Shown here in pieces: positions 1-10,639 of a DNA stretch of 64,000 bases (positions are counted from its first letter, which is position 1; every line of letters starts with the position of its first letter). Made by a program: the position numbers and the translations under genes. A model generated the notes under the pieces. It saw only the letters and a list, made by a program, of their open reading frames with translations. It was not told the DNA's origin and ran no database searches. The stretch spans positions 1,054,001 through 1,118,000 of the forward strand of contig OZ345375.1 of assembly GCA_977006965.1 (NCBI GenBank), given 5' to 3'. This stretch comes from Phymatolithon calcareum. Its lineage: Eukaryota; Rhodophyta; Florideophyceae; Hapalidiales.

Positions 1-584
1 TATGTTACAATTCCACCCCCATCCCATTCTCTTCTACAACAGAATCTACAAAGATGTCAAACGGTTATGCACTCCAGCTTCGGTCATACCCCGATGCGCG
101 CCCCTCTGTCGTGAGCGAAAGAATCGACGTACCTTCCTCAATCAAGCGTACTCCTTTTCAGGCACAATTCCCGTCTGGGTCTAATTCATTACGATGGCAG
201 GGAGGATCACCATCCAGAGAAAGCGAACCTGGGGCCCGTTTTAAAGGAAGTCGGTTGAAGATTCGCAGGGTAGAGATACGCTTGGCACTTTAGCCGTCTT
301 TGAAAGCTGCTGTTACATTACGTATAACTGATATCTGCAATAGTCTACAGTAGCCGTCAGGATGCGAAGTTATTCGAGGACAACATGCGAAACTCGCACT
401 GCAGAAGAAATCACGAAAGAAAGTTTCAATGGCACAGAAGCTACACATTCATGTAAATTTTAAAAGTTTAAGCAGCTGTAAGCAGTGTAAAGCAGCTGTA
501 AGCAGCGGTTCTAGGGTTTGCCCTTGGTGATCCTTTATGGTGTCAGTACGCATCGAAACCTACTGTACTGTAATGTCTGTAATG
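1..584. other. No gene seen; short direct repeats
   Basis: I see no convincing coding sequence here. Positions 471-507 hold several copies of a short agcagctgtaa-type motif, a small tandem repetition. The copia fragment to the right ends at this side, and the sequence may include decayed 3' parts of that element, but no reverse transcriptase motifs are visible. Confidence 0.4.
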
Positions 585-1220
585 CTATCTGTAAGGGCAT
601 GCTGTAAATGCAAGCTGTAATGGCAATTTGGAGGGAGCTATTTGTATCGGAGTATGATAGTGGCGTTGGACGCCATATTGTGATAATCTACTGCGATGCG
701 ATTCGATACTGTTTTGCGCTTGTTGGCGGTTTTGGGGGGTGAAGTGGATTATATTATTGTTGAATGTTGGGCGTGGCACATATGCGGCGGGGTCAGAGTG
801 GGGTTGGTACACTTGAAAGTCTTGGGACCTACATTTTGTTACCGTGCTTTTCGTCACGTTTAGAACGATGTAGTGTCGCTCGTCATGTCTGCACAAGTAT
901 TGAGCGAATTGTGCTCCGTCTCGGGAGTGCATCTTCTTGTCTTCTGGGTCAATCATGAATCCGAACTGTCCGAGAGGGAGGAATGACTGTGGCTGGGGCT
1001 CTCTGTCATGCCATACTGCTGCTGGTAATACTTTGGCACCGTAATGGTAAGTTTCGTTGTATTTGTCCACTGTGTCGCGGAGCGCGTACTCCCAGAAGTG
1101 GGCTGGGAGATTACTGTGTGCCATTGAGCTTCTCGTTCTGTCCGCAAGTGTTTGATTGATTCGCTCTGCTCGTGCGTTCTCTTGCGGGGTATTTATACTA
1201 CCTGCGTGTACATGTGTCAT
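585..1220 (-). pseudogene. Ty1/copia retrotransposon integrase fragment
   Basis: This minus-strand open frame of about 211 codons encodes the second half of a Ty1/copia integrase core. Visible hallmarks are the TPQEN-ARAERINQTL block, which carries the catalytic glutamate, followed by the LPAHFWEYAL helix and the LGQFGFM segment typical of the region after the catalytic core. The first two catalytic aspartates, protease, reverse transcriptase and RNase H are absent. The frame begins abruptly at about 1220, close to where the dispersed repeat at 1228-1685 starts, so the element was probably cut by that repeat or by a rearrangement. It is a non-functional fragment. Assignment to the copia superfamily is firm; the lineage is not determined. 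Confidence 0.85.
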
Positions 1221-1227
1221 ACAACAT

Positions 1228-1685
1228 AGGGCATGCTCTTTTGCCGCGCTGGGATATCGGAGAGGGCCACTAAAGAGACGGATGAAAAAGGGCCTTCTGC
1301 GTATTGCCCATGATATCCGTGAAACTTTTTATCTGAAATTCATGTTTTCACTCACTATACTGGACTGTGCTAATCGTACACTGTATCATAAGCCCTCGCG
1401 AGGGCTCCCGAAAACAAGAGATGAGTGGGCCTCTCCAGGAAGATGAGGCCCTCAGAGGGCTAATTCGCGGAGGGGCCCGATCGGGGTGTCCATCTCTAAT
1501 TATGGCTCTAATAATTTGAGAATGCTTAAATCGTTTACGTCTCTTACTCACAACTACTGTATAAGAAAAATGTGCAAAAATTATTGATCTACCATAGATA
1601 GTTATCCCCTTTATTAGCACTTCGTGGAAAAATCAGGAAAGCCCATATGCCCATTTCGATTTCCTAAGTGGATTTCTATATGTAT
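1228..1685 (-). repeat. Dispersed repeat family B, copy 1
   Basis: This segment reads, in reverse complement, closely like 31020-31400. Shared landmarks are the cctcagagggctaattcgcg stretch and the tgggatatcg stretch. No protein is recognisable. The copy here contains an extra 82-bp block (1310-1391) that is missing from the other copy. It abuts the LINE-derived segment that begins at about 1690. The family could be a non-autonomous element or an untranslated part of a larger one. Confidence 0.7.
1310..1391. mobile_element. 82-bp MITE-like insertion with 4-bp target duplication
   Basis: The block lies inside repeat B copy 1 and is absent from copy 2 near 31300-31320, which has a single gccc at the matching spot. 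Here gccc occurs on both sides (1306-1309 and 1392-1395), as expected for a target site duplication. The ends are short imperfect inverted repeats: the start reads atgatatc and the end reads gtatcat(aa). It has no coding capacity. It could also be a deletion in the other copy, but the duplicated gccc favours insertion. Confidence 0.5.
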
Positions 1686-1689
1686 ACTT

Positions 1690-2935
1690 CGGCCATTTTT
1701 CTAAGTGTTCAGCCCTAGTGAACCAAAGCTTTCTTTGGCGTGTTCGACATGTTTCCGTAGGAAAAATCCCAGGAAAGCTTCGAATCACATAGAGGACTGG
1801 TTTACAGACGCGATCGGCAACAATTTGCAATTGTAAATTACTGACTTTTAAAGACACTGTACAGGGCCTCATAGCGGGGCGTGCTACAAGGAGACATAAT
1901 AAGACCGTTTTGCTTCGTCATACCGAATGCTTCGACGAATCATCTCAAAATCAGCTGGTATCATCTCTCTTACGAATACTATCTGGATCGGCAAGCTAAA
2001 TTCCAATGCGCCGATTCCGAAAGGAACTTTCGGTACGTTACTTCCATGGAATCACACCGCCGCCTGCACTGCAGAAAACAATTTCCTCCAGTTGGACCAT
2101 CTCAGTCAGCTTGACTGGCTCATGAGCACCGCTGTTCGCATAAAAAACAGAAAACAAATGCGCATCTCGAGCAATACTTTGACGAAGAGCCACAAGAATA
2201 TCTCTGACTCTCAGTGGAGCAGTGAGGCCTCGTCTCCAAACGCATTGCCCAAACGATAGCTTCCCGTGCCGGATCACTTACAGCGAGGCTGGCGAAAAAA
2301 GCAAAACGAGATTTGGAAGTAAAGGAGCTAAAACGCGACCGCCTAGAAGCCGCTGACCTTGGAAACACAAGGCACTTAAAATATTTTGACGTAATGCAGT
2401 CGCCAGACGTTACCCCTTGGTCCTTGTCAGGCACCATGTCCAAATTGATTGGTCCCGTTTTCAAGACCTCAAACGAATTCTGGAGGAGGGAAAACTATAT
2501 TCAGGTCTACCTCTCGGTCTAATTGACTCCTCTGTTGGAACAAATCTCCTGTACGGCCGTGAATCATAGAAGCTGACAGAACGAGTGCGGAGTAAATTCA
2601 AATGAGCAGGTGCTAAGGTTCTTTCGCGTGTAACAGAGTAACCAGTAGTTGACAAAGCCAGAACACTCGCCATCGATGTGGTAACGCGGTCCAGAGACCT
2701 ACGATGGACTTTGCCTGTACACATTATTAGAATCCGCGAGCGGCGCCTGATCCGCTATGTGCTGCTGCAATGCGTCAGGCCAACGTCAGAATCAATTTTT
2801 AGTGGCATACCTGGACTAGATGCGAAAGCAACAAGTAAAACTCGCTAACGATAGGATAGAACTTAGGCCTTAGAATCGCAGCTATCCCCACTAGGAGAAA
2901 AGGCAAAATGAATGAATGAATAAAGTTTAACCTCT
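1690..2935 (+). mobile_element. Degenerate LINE (non-LTR RT) remnant, left inverted copy
   Basis: This is the 3' half of an old non-LTR retrotransposon. Near 1875-1915 the frame reads GVLQGDIIRPFCF, matching the GVxQGDxxSPxLF block of LINE reverse transcriptases. Compared with the copy at 11.7-13.8 kb, this one has lost about 190 bp containing the YADD catalytic motif, near 2000. Downstream coding is broken by stops and frame changes, with scattered readable blocks at about 2000-2520. The element ends at about 2935 with gaatgaatgaat-type short repeats, a LINE-style tail. A third copy at 36590-36866 diverges at the same point, which supports this boundary. Confidence 0.7.
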
Positions 2936-3595
2936 GTAATGTCGACTGTTTTTGCCAGTGCTCCTGGGCAACCAGTTTCACTAGTTCGAAGACTCAGTAA
3001 GCCGTTTTGAGGACGACTGAAAAACAACTGCCAGTCGAATACTTCGTAACTAAATGGATTTATTGAGAAGGTACCATGTGTCCCAACTGGAGGAAAGTCG
3101 GTACCTTTCTGGGCATATTCTACTAGCATTGAAAATTCAGCTGCCTTAATCGGAATTACATAGAATCACTTCAATGTCTCTAGCCACGTCAACTCTTCTG
3201 TTGGGGTCCATGTAGGCTTCTTCAGGATTCTGTTGAGTGTTCTAACTGCCCATGATCCTTGATTGCCCATCTCTTCAATTAACTTCGTTGGGTTTCTCGG
3301 AATATTGCCAACAAACCACCTTGCGCAAGGAATACTGTATCTGTTTTCTTTCATCCTCACTGCTTTGTACGATACTATTCTTGACGAACGTAATTTTCCT
3401 AGTGTGGTGCTTTACTTACTGCTCCCATACTTGCCGGAGTCTAGATCTATCTTGAATGTCAGTTGTCGTGTTTGATCAGTCGAACACTACCAGTCCTCAA
3501 CACTGCTCACATAAAGTGCTTTGAATCCTAATTAGTCGACTACTTGCATCCAGTCTTGGAGACAACTTCTAACCTTCGGAGGTGCTCTAGCGGTC
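2936..3595. repeat. Segment adjoining the LINE, shared with the inverted copy
   Basis: This stretch is repeated in inverse orientation at 11715-12370 and lies outside the LINE. Minus-strand blocks are readable (for example 3166-3360, with CARWFVGNIPRNP) and are nearly identical in the other copy, but I do not recognise the protein. Both copies have the same junction with the LINE tail, so the repeat arose by duplicating a segment that already held the LINE. Confidence 0.6.
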
Positions 3596-4310
3596 CAAGA
3601 CGTGCCAGTCTTCCCGGTCTGAGGGTCGGCAGCGAGGCGTTCTATCTGTGGTTCTCTTGCATTGCGTTACAGAACCAGTACACCAGTTGTCGCAGAAAAG
3701 GTCAAAAGATCTTAATCTGCATTCAGACGAGCAGTGATGTACCCAGTGGGGCAATTAGTAATAATGATGGAGCTATAGATCAGTATAAAACGCCCAAAAC
3801 AACCGAGTACATGCTAGGGGCTCAGATAGAATACCAGACATAAGAGTAGAGCAGCCCTAGTGAGGGTAGCACCTGAGGAAGCCTTGCCCGTATATTCGCA
3901 TGACTGTGGGGCTTTAAAAAATTGCAATTAAAAAAAGTATAAAACGCCTTGTTGCCGACAAGGCCGAGAATAAACGGAAAGTTGGTATCAAGAATTAATT
4001 TCCCGCGTTCATCGCAACTTACGCAGTCAACAAATCCTCGCACGGGCTATTCACCCTATCAGTATCGTCTCGCACAGGCCCATCACCCAAGACGTTGGCT
4101 GATCCGTTCAAGTTTCCGCAACACCTCGCACGGATTCAAAGACCCAATGTTTGCGCCCTCGTCAATAAACGGTGAATTAATTTTCCGCGACAACGGTGGC
4201 ATGGAATCTCTAGCCACAGCGACACTTCCCTGACTTATGAGCTCGCGGAGTAGCCACTGTCGGAAAACTGAGGATTCGCTCATCTTTACTTAAGCCGACA
4301 ACATCGGGTT
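3596..4310. other. Unique spacer, no gene recognised
   Basis: This lies between the end of the inverted duplication and the first membrane protein gene. Several short open frames exist on both strands, but none shows a recognisable domain. The gene to the right ends at 4311 on the minus strand, so the left part may include its 3' untranslated region. Confidence 0.4.
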
Positions 4311-5540
4311 TCAGGTATCCCCCCGAACAATTGCTTCCTCTAACTCATGCCTTTTTGTATTTCCCCCTCGAATCGGATACTTGGAGACCCAAAAATTGGT
4401 CTTATTGCCAGTTGTCGCGGAATTCAAGTACAACAAAGGATGATCATGCGCAGGCGTCGTATATCGAGAAACGGTGGACACAAGTAAAGACGCAAGACTG
4501 TGCTCATCGTGTATAACGCATTTTGCACCAGTATGGATCAAATATGCTGTGATACATGCGAGAATAAGCACAAGCAAGATTTTTGCGCCTAGTAGAACAA
4601 ACCACCCATAATGCACTTGAGTCACTTCCCGCATTCTCCCTTTGAATTTCAGAGTTGTGTGCGCCTTTTCTACAATTTCTGCTGCCCCGATTATGTCCGT
4701 TAACGAGGACCGGATAATATTTAGTCCAGGCAACCATCCTTCGTTCCTGAAGTCGAAATTTTGAATAAGCCTGCAATCGCCCGTCCAGGTGTCGTCCTGT
4801 ACATCGGTGAACATGTAGCAAGCATGGGTATCACGGTTGACCTGAACCACACCTCTGCAGAGATCTGGAAGAAATTCATAGTTACCGGTACGGCATTGTA
4901 TCAGGGCATTCTTACAACGGAAAGTTCGTGTGGATAAACTGGGCTTGTCTGGAACGGACTCATTCGAAACTTGACAACTGTCGATATTGACAGTTACTAG
5001 CTTTGCTGTCATACCCACAGAAATTGGATCTGTCATAAGGTTGATTTCGAACGTGCATTCATCCTTATCGCGCAGCTCCCCAAAATACATGAAGCCCTTT
5101 CTAGAAGTCATGCAACTCAACCTGCGATCGACGGCTAGACGCAATTCTTCAGCTGTGAAATTGGCAATAGATCCAGGCACCCTTCTCAGACCTATTTTCT
5201 GAACAATGTCGTGCTTGGAGCGTCCATCAATAGAGAGATTTGAAGCAAAAATGAGGACAAACGAAACGATGCGGATGAAGAGCAGAGAATAGAATCTTGG
5301 TGTAGACGTTGAACAAAGGCCACCTCCAACGATTGGCGGGCATGATATTTTTAGCCTCTTGGGCAAACCATCGGACAGAGCCAGATAGTTGAGTCTGCCA
5401 GAGATATCAGTTGTGAAATAGAAAACAAGCGAAATAAGCAAAATGTCGAAAACGATAAAGTTGAGCAGATTGGTGAGGTTGGAAGGCAGGATTATCTCCT
5501 TAACTTGATTTGTCGGCCATATAGGGTCCTCGCACGTCAT
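4311..5540 (-). CDS. Three-TM cysteine-rich membrane protein, paralogue 1
   Basis: This intact intronless frame gives 409 residues from the first ATG; an upstream in-frame TTG at 5576 is a less likely start. Hydrophobic helices lie at about residues 22-43, 83-102 and 312-336. A loop of about 210 residues between helices 2 and 3 is rich in cysteines and has N-glycosylation sequons, so it is probably extracellular or luminal. Motifs shared with the gene at 7196-8614 are MYFGELRDKDEC (151-162), FRCKNALIQC (207-216), DLCRG near 226 and DEHSLASLL (355-363) just after the last helix. No known domain was recognised, so receptor, adhesin or transporter roles are all open. The gene is divergent from its paralogue, with about 1.65 kb between the starts, and lies within an interval bounded by inverted repeats. 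Confidence 0.85.
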   Translation of the reverse strand: MTCEDPIWPTNQVKEIILPSNLTNLLNFIVFDILLISLVFYFTTDISGRLNYLALSDGLPKRLKISCPPIVGGGLCSTSTPRFYSLLFIRIVSFVLIFASNLSIDGRSKHDIVQKIGLRRVPGSIANFTAEELRLAVDRRLSCMTSRKGFMYFGELRDKDECTFEINLMTDPISVGMTAKLVTVNIDSCQVSNESVPDKPSLSTRTFRCKNALIQCRTGNYEFLPDLCRGVVQVNRDTHACYMFTDVQDDTWTGDCRLIQNFDFRNEGWLPGLNIIRSSLTDIIGAAEIVEKAHTTLKFKGRMREVTQVHYGWFVLLGAKILLVLILACITAYLIHTGAKCVIHDEHSLASLLVSTVSRYTTPAHDHPLLYLNSATTGNKTNFWVSKYPIRGGNTKRHELEEAIVRGDT

Positions 5541-7195
5541 TTCCGAAGCAGGAGAAGCGCAACTACGGCGAAGCAATCAAGGAAGCCGGTCCCAAACGAA
5601 CTTGTCTGTGCCGAGTCCTAGAGAAGGGTAACAGTCGCACCTCAAGCTTCGGAAAACGACAAGTTGAGCTCCGCAAAGGTACTTACGTTGAGACAAGAAA
5701 CTTAGCAAACAATCAGATGAGAACAGTGGTGCAACGTTGTAATGGTGAAAATATGCGGAGGACGTGAATGACTGATTATCCGAGCTAGGGCGCCTTAGGG
5801 TATAGGGCATGCCGCTCATCTTTCAGGAAAATGCGTTGATGATACAGAATCAAATTTTTTGAGCAAATTTCTTCATGATCGCAGAAGAGAAAGTGATAGC
5901 ATGACATAGTTGTGGTTGTGCGGTGACACTGCCCAGGCTCTTCTTTTGAGCTTGAATACTAAAAATAGATTTAAAAACTTAAATATTCTGAGCTTTCTAC
6001 AGTTTTCTTTTTCACCAACAGGGCACTGCCTGCTTGCATAGTTCGTCGCCTATCGCCTCTCCGATTTTGATTAGGAACCGTTTAGCCAGACAGGAGGACG
6101 ACTCCAAAATGTGGAATAAAGCATTCATCATGAATGTTTTTTCCATATGGGGCTGCAAGCAGTGCTTCTATTTTTACCTCTACTTGCATTATGGCAGAGC
6201 ATTAGTCTTGCTCGCTCATTCGAAACATATTTCTTCTCTCCCTGCCGCTCGTCAATAGACGATTCCACCCAAAGCAATGATGCCTCACATGGAATATTCT
6301 AATAATGAAAGTAGACGCATGCATGATGCATGCCTGATGCATGCAGTGAAGGTATTGACATGAAAGAGAACTTTGCGCGGGTTCCGATAGAACTTCACGT
6401 GTGGGTGATATTAAAAAACACTTGTTTGCGCTCCCCCATAGTAACGATGCGACACGATACTGAACACTCGTCACAATGACCTGAGATCCATGTGTGGATG
6501 CCTCATTTGGAATGTTCATGCGTGGTCTACTCTCATGACTGCATAATGCATGCGTCTGCCTTCATGATGAAGGTTAAAGCATGCCCGGGATGCGTATTGC
6601 CATCGTGGCGGCACAACACAGAAAACTCATGTCGTGCCGCATCGTTAAGATGGTGATGAGCAAAACAATTTTCTTAAAATATTATATTGATTACGCGTGA
6701 AAGTGTCATCGGCACTATTATGTTCTCTACGATTAGTTTCGCGCGTTTTGCACGTGCAACATCATGACTCCATGATGGAGTCTCGCACATGCACAATTCC
6801 TTCGTAATCTCGGCAAGCACACAATGATTCTATGAAGAAAGAACATTAAAAATTTCTATATTCTGGCCTCAAAAAGGGGGATATATGTTGATTTATTTTA
6901 AAAGCTCCCAAAGCCTCAAATTGAGTAACAGGGCAGCTTCTCGTTGTGGCCTCAAAAAGAAACCACGGGCATTGGCCAGTGACCACCAGGGCATACAACT
7001 TTGAAAAGGACAAATCCCCCCCTGTTGTTGATGACGAATAATTATAACGAACTGCATTACGCGCGGTAATCTCGTACTCTCTCAACGGCAAGCAGCATTG
7101 CTTTAGGCCCTGCAAGGAACTCAGCAAAAATTTCGATTGTTCGTTCTCCCTGCGCAAATCTCAATCTTAGCCTGAGCCGCCGCCTCAAGCTCAAC
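5541..7195. promoter_or_regulatory. Divergent intergenic region with palindromes and TGCATG cluster
   Basis: This is the only spacer between two divergently transcribed paralogues and so must hold both promoters. It contains a cluster of gcatgc/tgcatg words at 6317-6346, again at 6541-6554 and near 6580, plus several short perfect palindromes. A regulatory role is inferred from position only. A minus-strand open frame at 6846-7157 has no recognisable domain and overlaps the likely promoter of the plus-strand gene. Confidence 0.4.
6766..6782. other. Perfect 17-nt hairpin (8+1+8)
   Basis: The sequence gactccatgatggagtc is an exact inverted repeat with a one-base centre. It lies about 400 bp upstream of the plus-strand membrane protein gene. 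It could be a protein-binding palindrome or chance. Confidence 0.5.
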
Positions 7196-8614
7196 ATGAA
7201 CGGCCCTACCGCACTAACCGTTTATCTGTCCTCGCTTGTCCTGAACTGTCTTAACTTCCTTTTGTTTGATTTACTGCTTGCTACAGCCGTTTACTGTCTC
7301 ACAGCCGATCTAGCAGGACTTACAAACTCGATATCGGCTATTGAAGGAAAACAAGAGACAATTACGTTTTACAGTCCAGCTTTTATCGGCGTTGGAGTTG
7401 GAATTACATGCACCAAGAGGCGAGTTTTTTACATTCTCGCGTTCTTTCGTCTCGTTTCCATTTTCCTAATCTTCATCTCAAGTATGTCGTTTGTCGGCAA
7501 GACAGAATGCATAACTGCCGAGACCGAAGCTAACGTTACTGTGCTTGGCAAATTCGGAGTACATGAGAATTACAGTTCGCTTAGGCCAAGGATGTTTTTG
7601 CGGAAAAGCTGTCAAGGTCGGAAAGATTCGTCCATGTATTACGGAGAAATTCGTGACAAAACTGACTGCGTGCTCGATCTTTCGCTAATAGCAGATCCGA
7701 TAGAAATCGATTTCTTTCGCCAAGAGAAATCCGTTAATTTGTCATCCTGCATCGCGGAAAGACTGGACGTTTCTAAGTACAAGTGTGAAAGCAATGTTTT
7801 CATCATATGCAAATTCTCGTCACGTCCTTCGGAAATCAAAGAGGGCTGCTTGCTTTTTCAAAAGCAACCGTTCACGAAATGCATATCTCAAAACCCGTCG
7901 AACAGCACGTTCTTATGTGGAGCTGACTCGAAACTGTTCCGGAACTGTTCTCCGTTTTTCCAAATCCCGTACTTAAATTTTCGCTGCCGGAACGCGATCG
8001 TGGGCTGTATCATGACGTCGAGGAAAACGTGCCATGCATCTATTAATCTACAGAATGTGACCCATCTTTGCCAAGGTATCGAAAGACATACCGAAAGTGT
8101 ATATTCAACTCTTCTCGACAAATATCGGCAAGACGAATCTCAAGACCATGACAATCTGTTGTTCCGCTGCAAGAAGGCGAAAGGCGCCGAGTGGAATTTG
8201 GACGATTGGTTGCCTTATGTGTTGGCGGAACTGTCCACAATAGAAGATGCCTATGCAGCTATGTATGGGTCTGGGTCAGAGAAGAGAAAGGTGAAAATTG
8301 CAAAAGGGAAAAAATTCACTACAATTTCTTGGATTTGGGTTTGTGTCTTATGTTTGAAGTTCGCCATGATTGTGGGTCTTAGCGCAGCAGTACTGATATT
8401 GCGAAAATGGAAGGGTTGCCAGCGAGTTGCAAATGATGAAGTCGGATTGGGATCGCTGTTGCTATCGAGCAAAGCACATTGGCACCGTTTCGTTTCTGCT
8501 GACGAACGAGCAGAAGCTCAGGTCGCTAGAAACGATCTTCTTGTAGAGATGGAAGAAGACGTTGTTCGATTGCACAGAGAGAATACGGGAAGAAATGGGG
8601 AGCCCCTGATTTAA
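7196..8614 (+). CDS. Three-TM cysteine-rich membrane protein, paralogue 2
   Basis: This intact intronless frame encodes 472 residues from ATG at 7196. Helices lie at about 9-33, 77-97 and 377-402. The loop of about 280 residues between helices 2 and 3 has many cysteines and NxS/T sequons. Motifs shared with the gene at 4311-5540 are MYYGEIRDKTDC (147-158), FRCRNAIVGC (262-271), HLCQG near 290, WLP near 338 and DEVGLGSLL (414-422). Within the loop YKCESNVFIIC (195-205) resembles FRCRNAIVGC, so this paralogue seems to hold an internal duplication of the cysteine module that paralogue 1 has once, which explains its extra length. The cytoplasmic tail of about 70 residues is charged. The function is unknown; the family looks lineage-specific. 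Confidence 0.88.
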   Translation: MNGPTALTVYLSSLVLNCLNFLLFDLLLATAVYCLTADLAGLTNSISAIEGKQETITFYSPAFIGVGVGITCTKRRVFYILAFFRLVSIFLIFISSMSFVGKTECITAETEANVTVLGKFGVHENYSSLRPRMFLRKSCQGRKDSSMYYGEIRDKTDCVLDLSLIADPIEIDFFRQEKSVNLSSCIAERLDVSKYKCESNVFIICKFSSRPSEIKEGCLLFQKQPFTKCISQNPSNSTFLCGADSKLFRNCSPFFQIPYLNFRCRNAIVGCIMTSRKTCHASINLQNVTHLCQGIERHTESVYSTLLDKYRQDESQDHDNLLFRCKKAKGAEWNLDDWLPYVLAELSTIEDAYAAMYGSGSEKRKVKIAKGKKFTTISWIWVCVLCLKFAMIVGLSAAVLILRKWKGCQRVANDEVGLGSLLLSSKAHWHRFVSADERAEAQVARNDLLVEMEEDVVRLHRENTGRNGEPLI

Positions 8615-9673
8615 GAAGAAACAAGACAATGCGATTCAGAATAGGAGATGAGTAAAAAATACCCTTTTCGAAGAACACCGTTTGTCGGAGCAGCAAGGTC
8701 AGAGACGGTACGGAGGTGTGGCGATCTTCTCAGATTTGCCCATCTCAATCCTGCCATCACCTACCTCTTGAGATCATACACTGCGTGCGACCTCCGATGG
8801 TGGGATGCATGCCTTTACAAGACAACTACTGCCGATAACCCGCATGGATCGATATCCTTTGTTACGTCGCGGCGGCACATCGTGTGGCAGCCGGAAAGCG
8901 ACCACGCGCGATGACATTCGGGCGTTGATCGACATCGCTAAAAACTGTATTGGAGCCGCAACCAGTAGCGCCACGCGAAGGCTTCTCGTGCCGAGCCAAA
9001 TCGCTCGTCACCGTCTCGAGCCGCAACCAGCGGCAGTCGAGAAGCGGCCACGCGCTAAGACGCTCCCGCGACAACCTAAGTTGCCCAACAGCGTGCGGCG
9101 CCACAACCGGTGGCCGCCGAGAAGAACCCTTACGCGCGTGACGACCGGGCCATGGACGTCTTCCGGATGATTTCCATGCTACCCTCTCACCGGGTTGCGC
9201 CACGCGGTGCTACGCTGCGAGAGGCCGAGATTCTGTGCCTCAGATTCGCGGCCGAGCCAAACCGGCAGCGATTGAAAAGCGGAGCCACGCGGCGCAGGGT
9301 CGAAAGCTTGCGCGATAGTCTCAGCGGAGCGCACAGTCGCCAGCAACTGCTTCAGAGTCTGAATATCGCGGATCAAAATCCCTATATCAAGCAGGACGCC
9401 GAAGAAAGCTTGATCTCCAGCACACGCATCGCAAACTTGCAGACGCGTTCACACGGAGGCACGCACTTCGGAACGTGCCTGAACCGAGACGTGAACCGCG
9501 CGTAAGGCCGCGTACAGAGTAAGGAGCTCTTTGGTACACCGGCTGTCCGTTTCCCACAAGGACTCGTACGATATCTGGGGGAGAAAAATAAGTCGCATAC
9601 TGCAGTATCGTCCAGCGGCGGCGCAGTTTATGAGTAGCGGAAACAGCAGGTGTCAGGATTGAACAATTAAGAC
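8615..9673. other. GC-rich stretch without a recognised gene
   Basis: From about 8860 to 9500 the sequence is visibly richer in G and C than its surroundings. It repeats words such as gccgagccaaa (8992, 9250) and gccgcaacc in a loose, non-regular way. Overlapping open frames on both strands (8805-9170 and 9110-9505 plus, 8862-9203 minus) follow from composition and show no domain. It may be a decayed repeat or foreign fragment. Confidence 0.3.
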
Positions 9674-10024
9674 TTAACAATCCGGAGCTCGGTCATTGGG
9701 TGAGGCGTTTGCCAAGTTGCTCTTCAGCCAACAGTATTGCAGTTTTACGTGTTTATTCATCAGACTTCCCTTTGCAACTGCGAAGCTTTTTGGAAAGTTT
9801 GGACTCTTAAGTGCTGCGGTTAGATGGAGGTTCCCACAATGCTGCAGCGGGATTTTGTAATCTGCGATCAGAAAATTGGTTAGCAGGCTCTTCGACAGCG
9901 TTAAGCTTATGGATAGCAACAACGCACTTTGTGAAACTGTCTCAACCATATGAATGCGACAGATCCATGTTTCGCCACCATAAAGCTTGCTACATGATAA
10001 ACATATGGTAGTCATTTTCCTCAC
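9674..10024 (-). pseudogene. Possible non-LTR RT C-terminal scrap
   Basis: Near the start of this 116-codon minus-strand frame stands KLYGGETW, which resembles the LLYGSETW block that follows the polymerase core in many LINE reverse transcriptases. No catalytic motif is present and the rest is not recognisable. Since this rests on a single short match, confidence is low. Confidence 0.35.
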
Positions 10025-10639
10025 ATTTCAAACTTTGCGGTAGATAGGCGCCGCAAAAGTGGTCGTAATGGCATTCGAATTCTTCCTTTTCTTCTCGGTG
10101 GGAATGAGGCGGGTTCGAACACCGCTCTCTAACGTAAATGTACGATATGCATTGAATAAATGTTGACGAGAAGTACTGGAGTTAAATGCAGTATCAATGC
10201 ATTGCTGGATCAGTACTTCATGTTATCTTTTCTTGCATCACGCGCTGCTGACACTCTGGATGACCTTCAGAGATTAGAAACGAGATATCAAGCAAGAAAG
10301 TTTCCGGAACGAATGTGTTCACACAAAACGACCATTGGAGCAGTGGGTTCATCGTTGGACGCCGAAATATTCTCGACGGTCTAAAGTTTTGAGGAGATAG
10401 AACACTTGCGAATCCCATGCGTACACCACATTCGCTGGTTTGCAGACAGAGGAAGCGTCCTCGATGCGCTGACCGGGCAACGATGGATGTATGGGGAGAT
10501 GACAAGCTGTCGGATACTATGGGAAGGCTGATTGATGACATGATCACTTCCGAAGCAATTTGGATCCCAAGCTACTGAGGGCTCCCTGGGAAAGAAAAAA
10601 CGGACGACCTTGCTCGAAAAGGCACTACGGAGTCAAGTC

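Noticed and set aside
5577-5819. Small minus-strand ORF upstream of the first membrane gene
   Set aside because: It ends directly at the extended frame of that gene, has no domain and lies where the promoter or 5' UTR is expected.
10090-10125. tRNA-like ggttcgaac box
   Set aside because: Only a B-box-like word is seen; no acceptor stem, A box or cloverleaf can be assembled around it.
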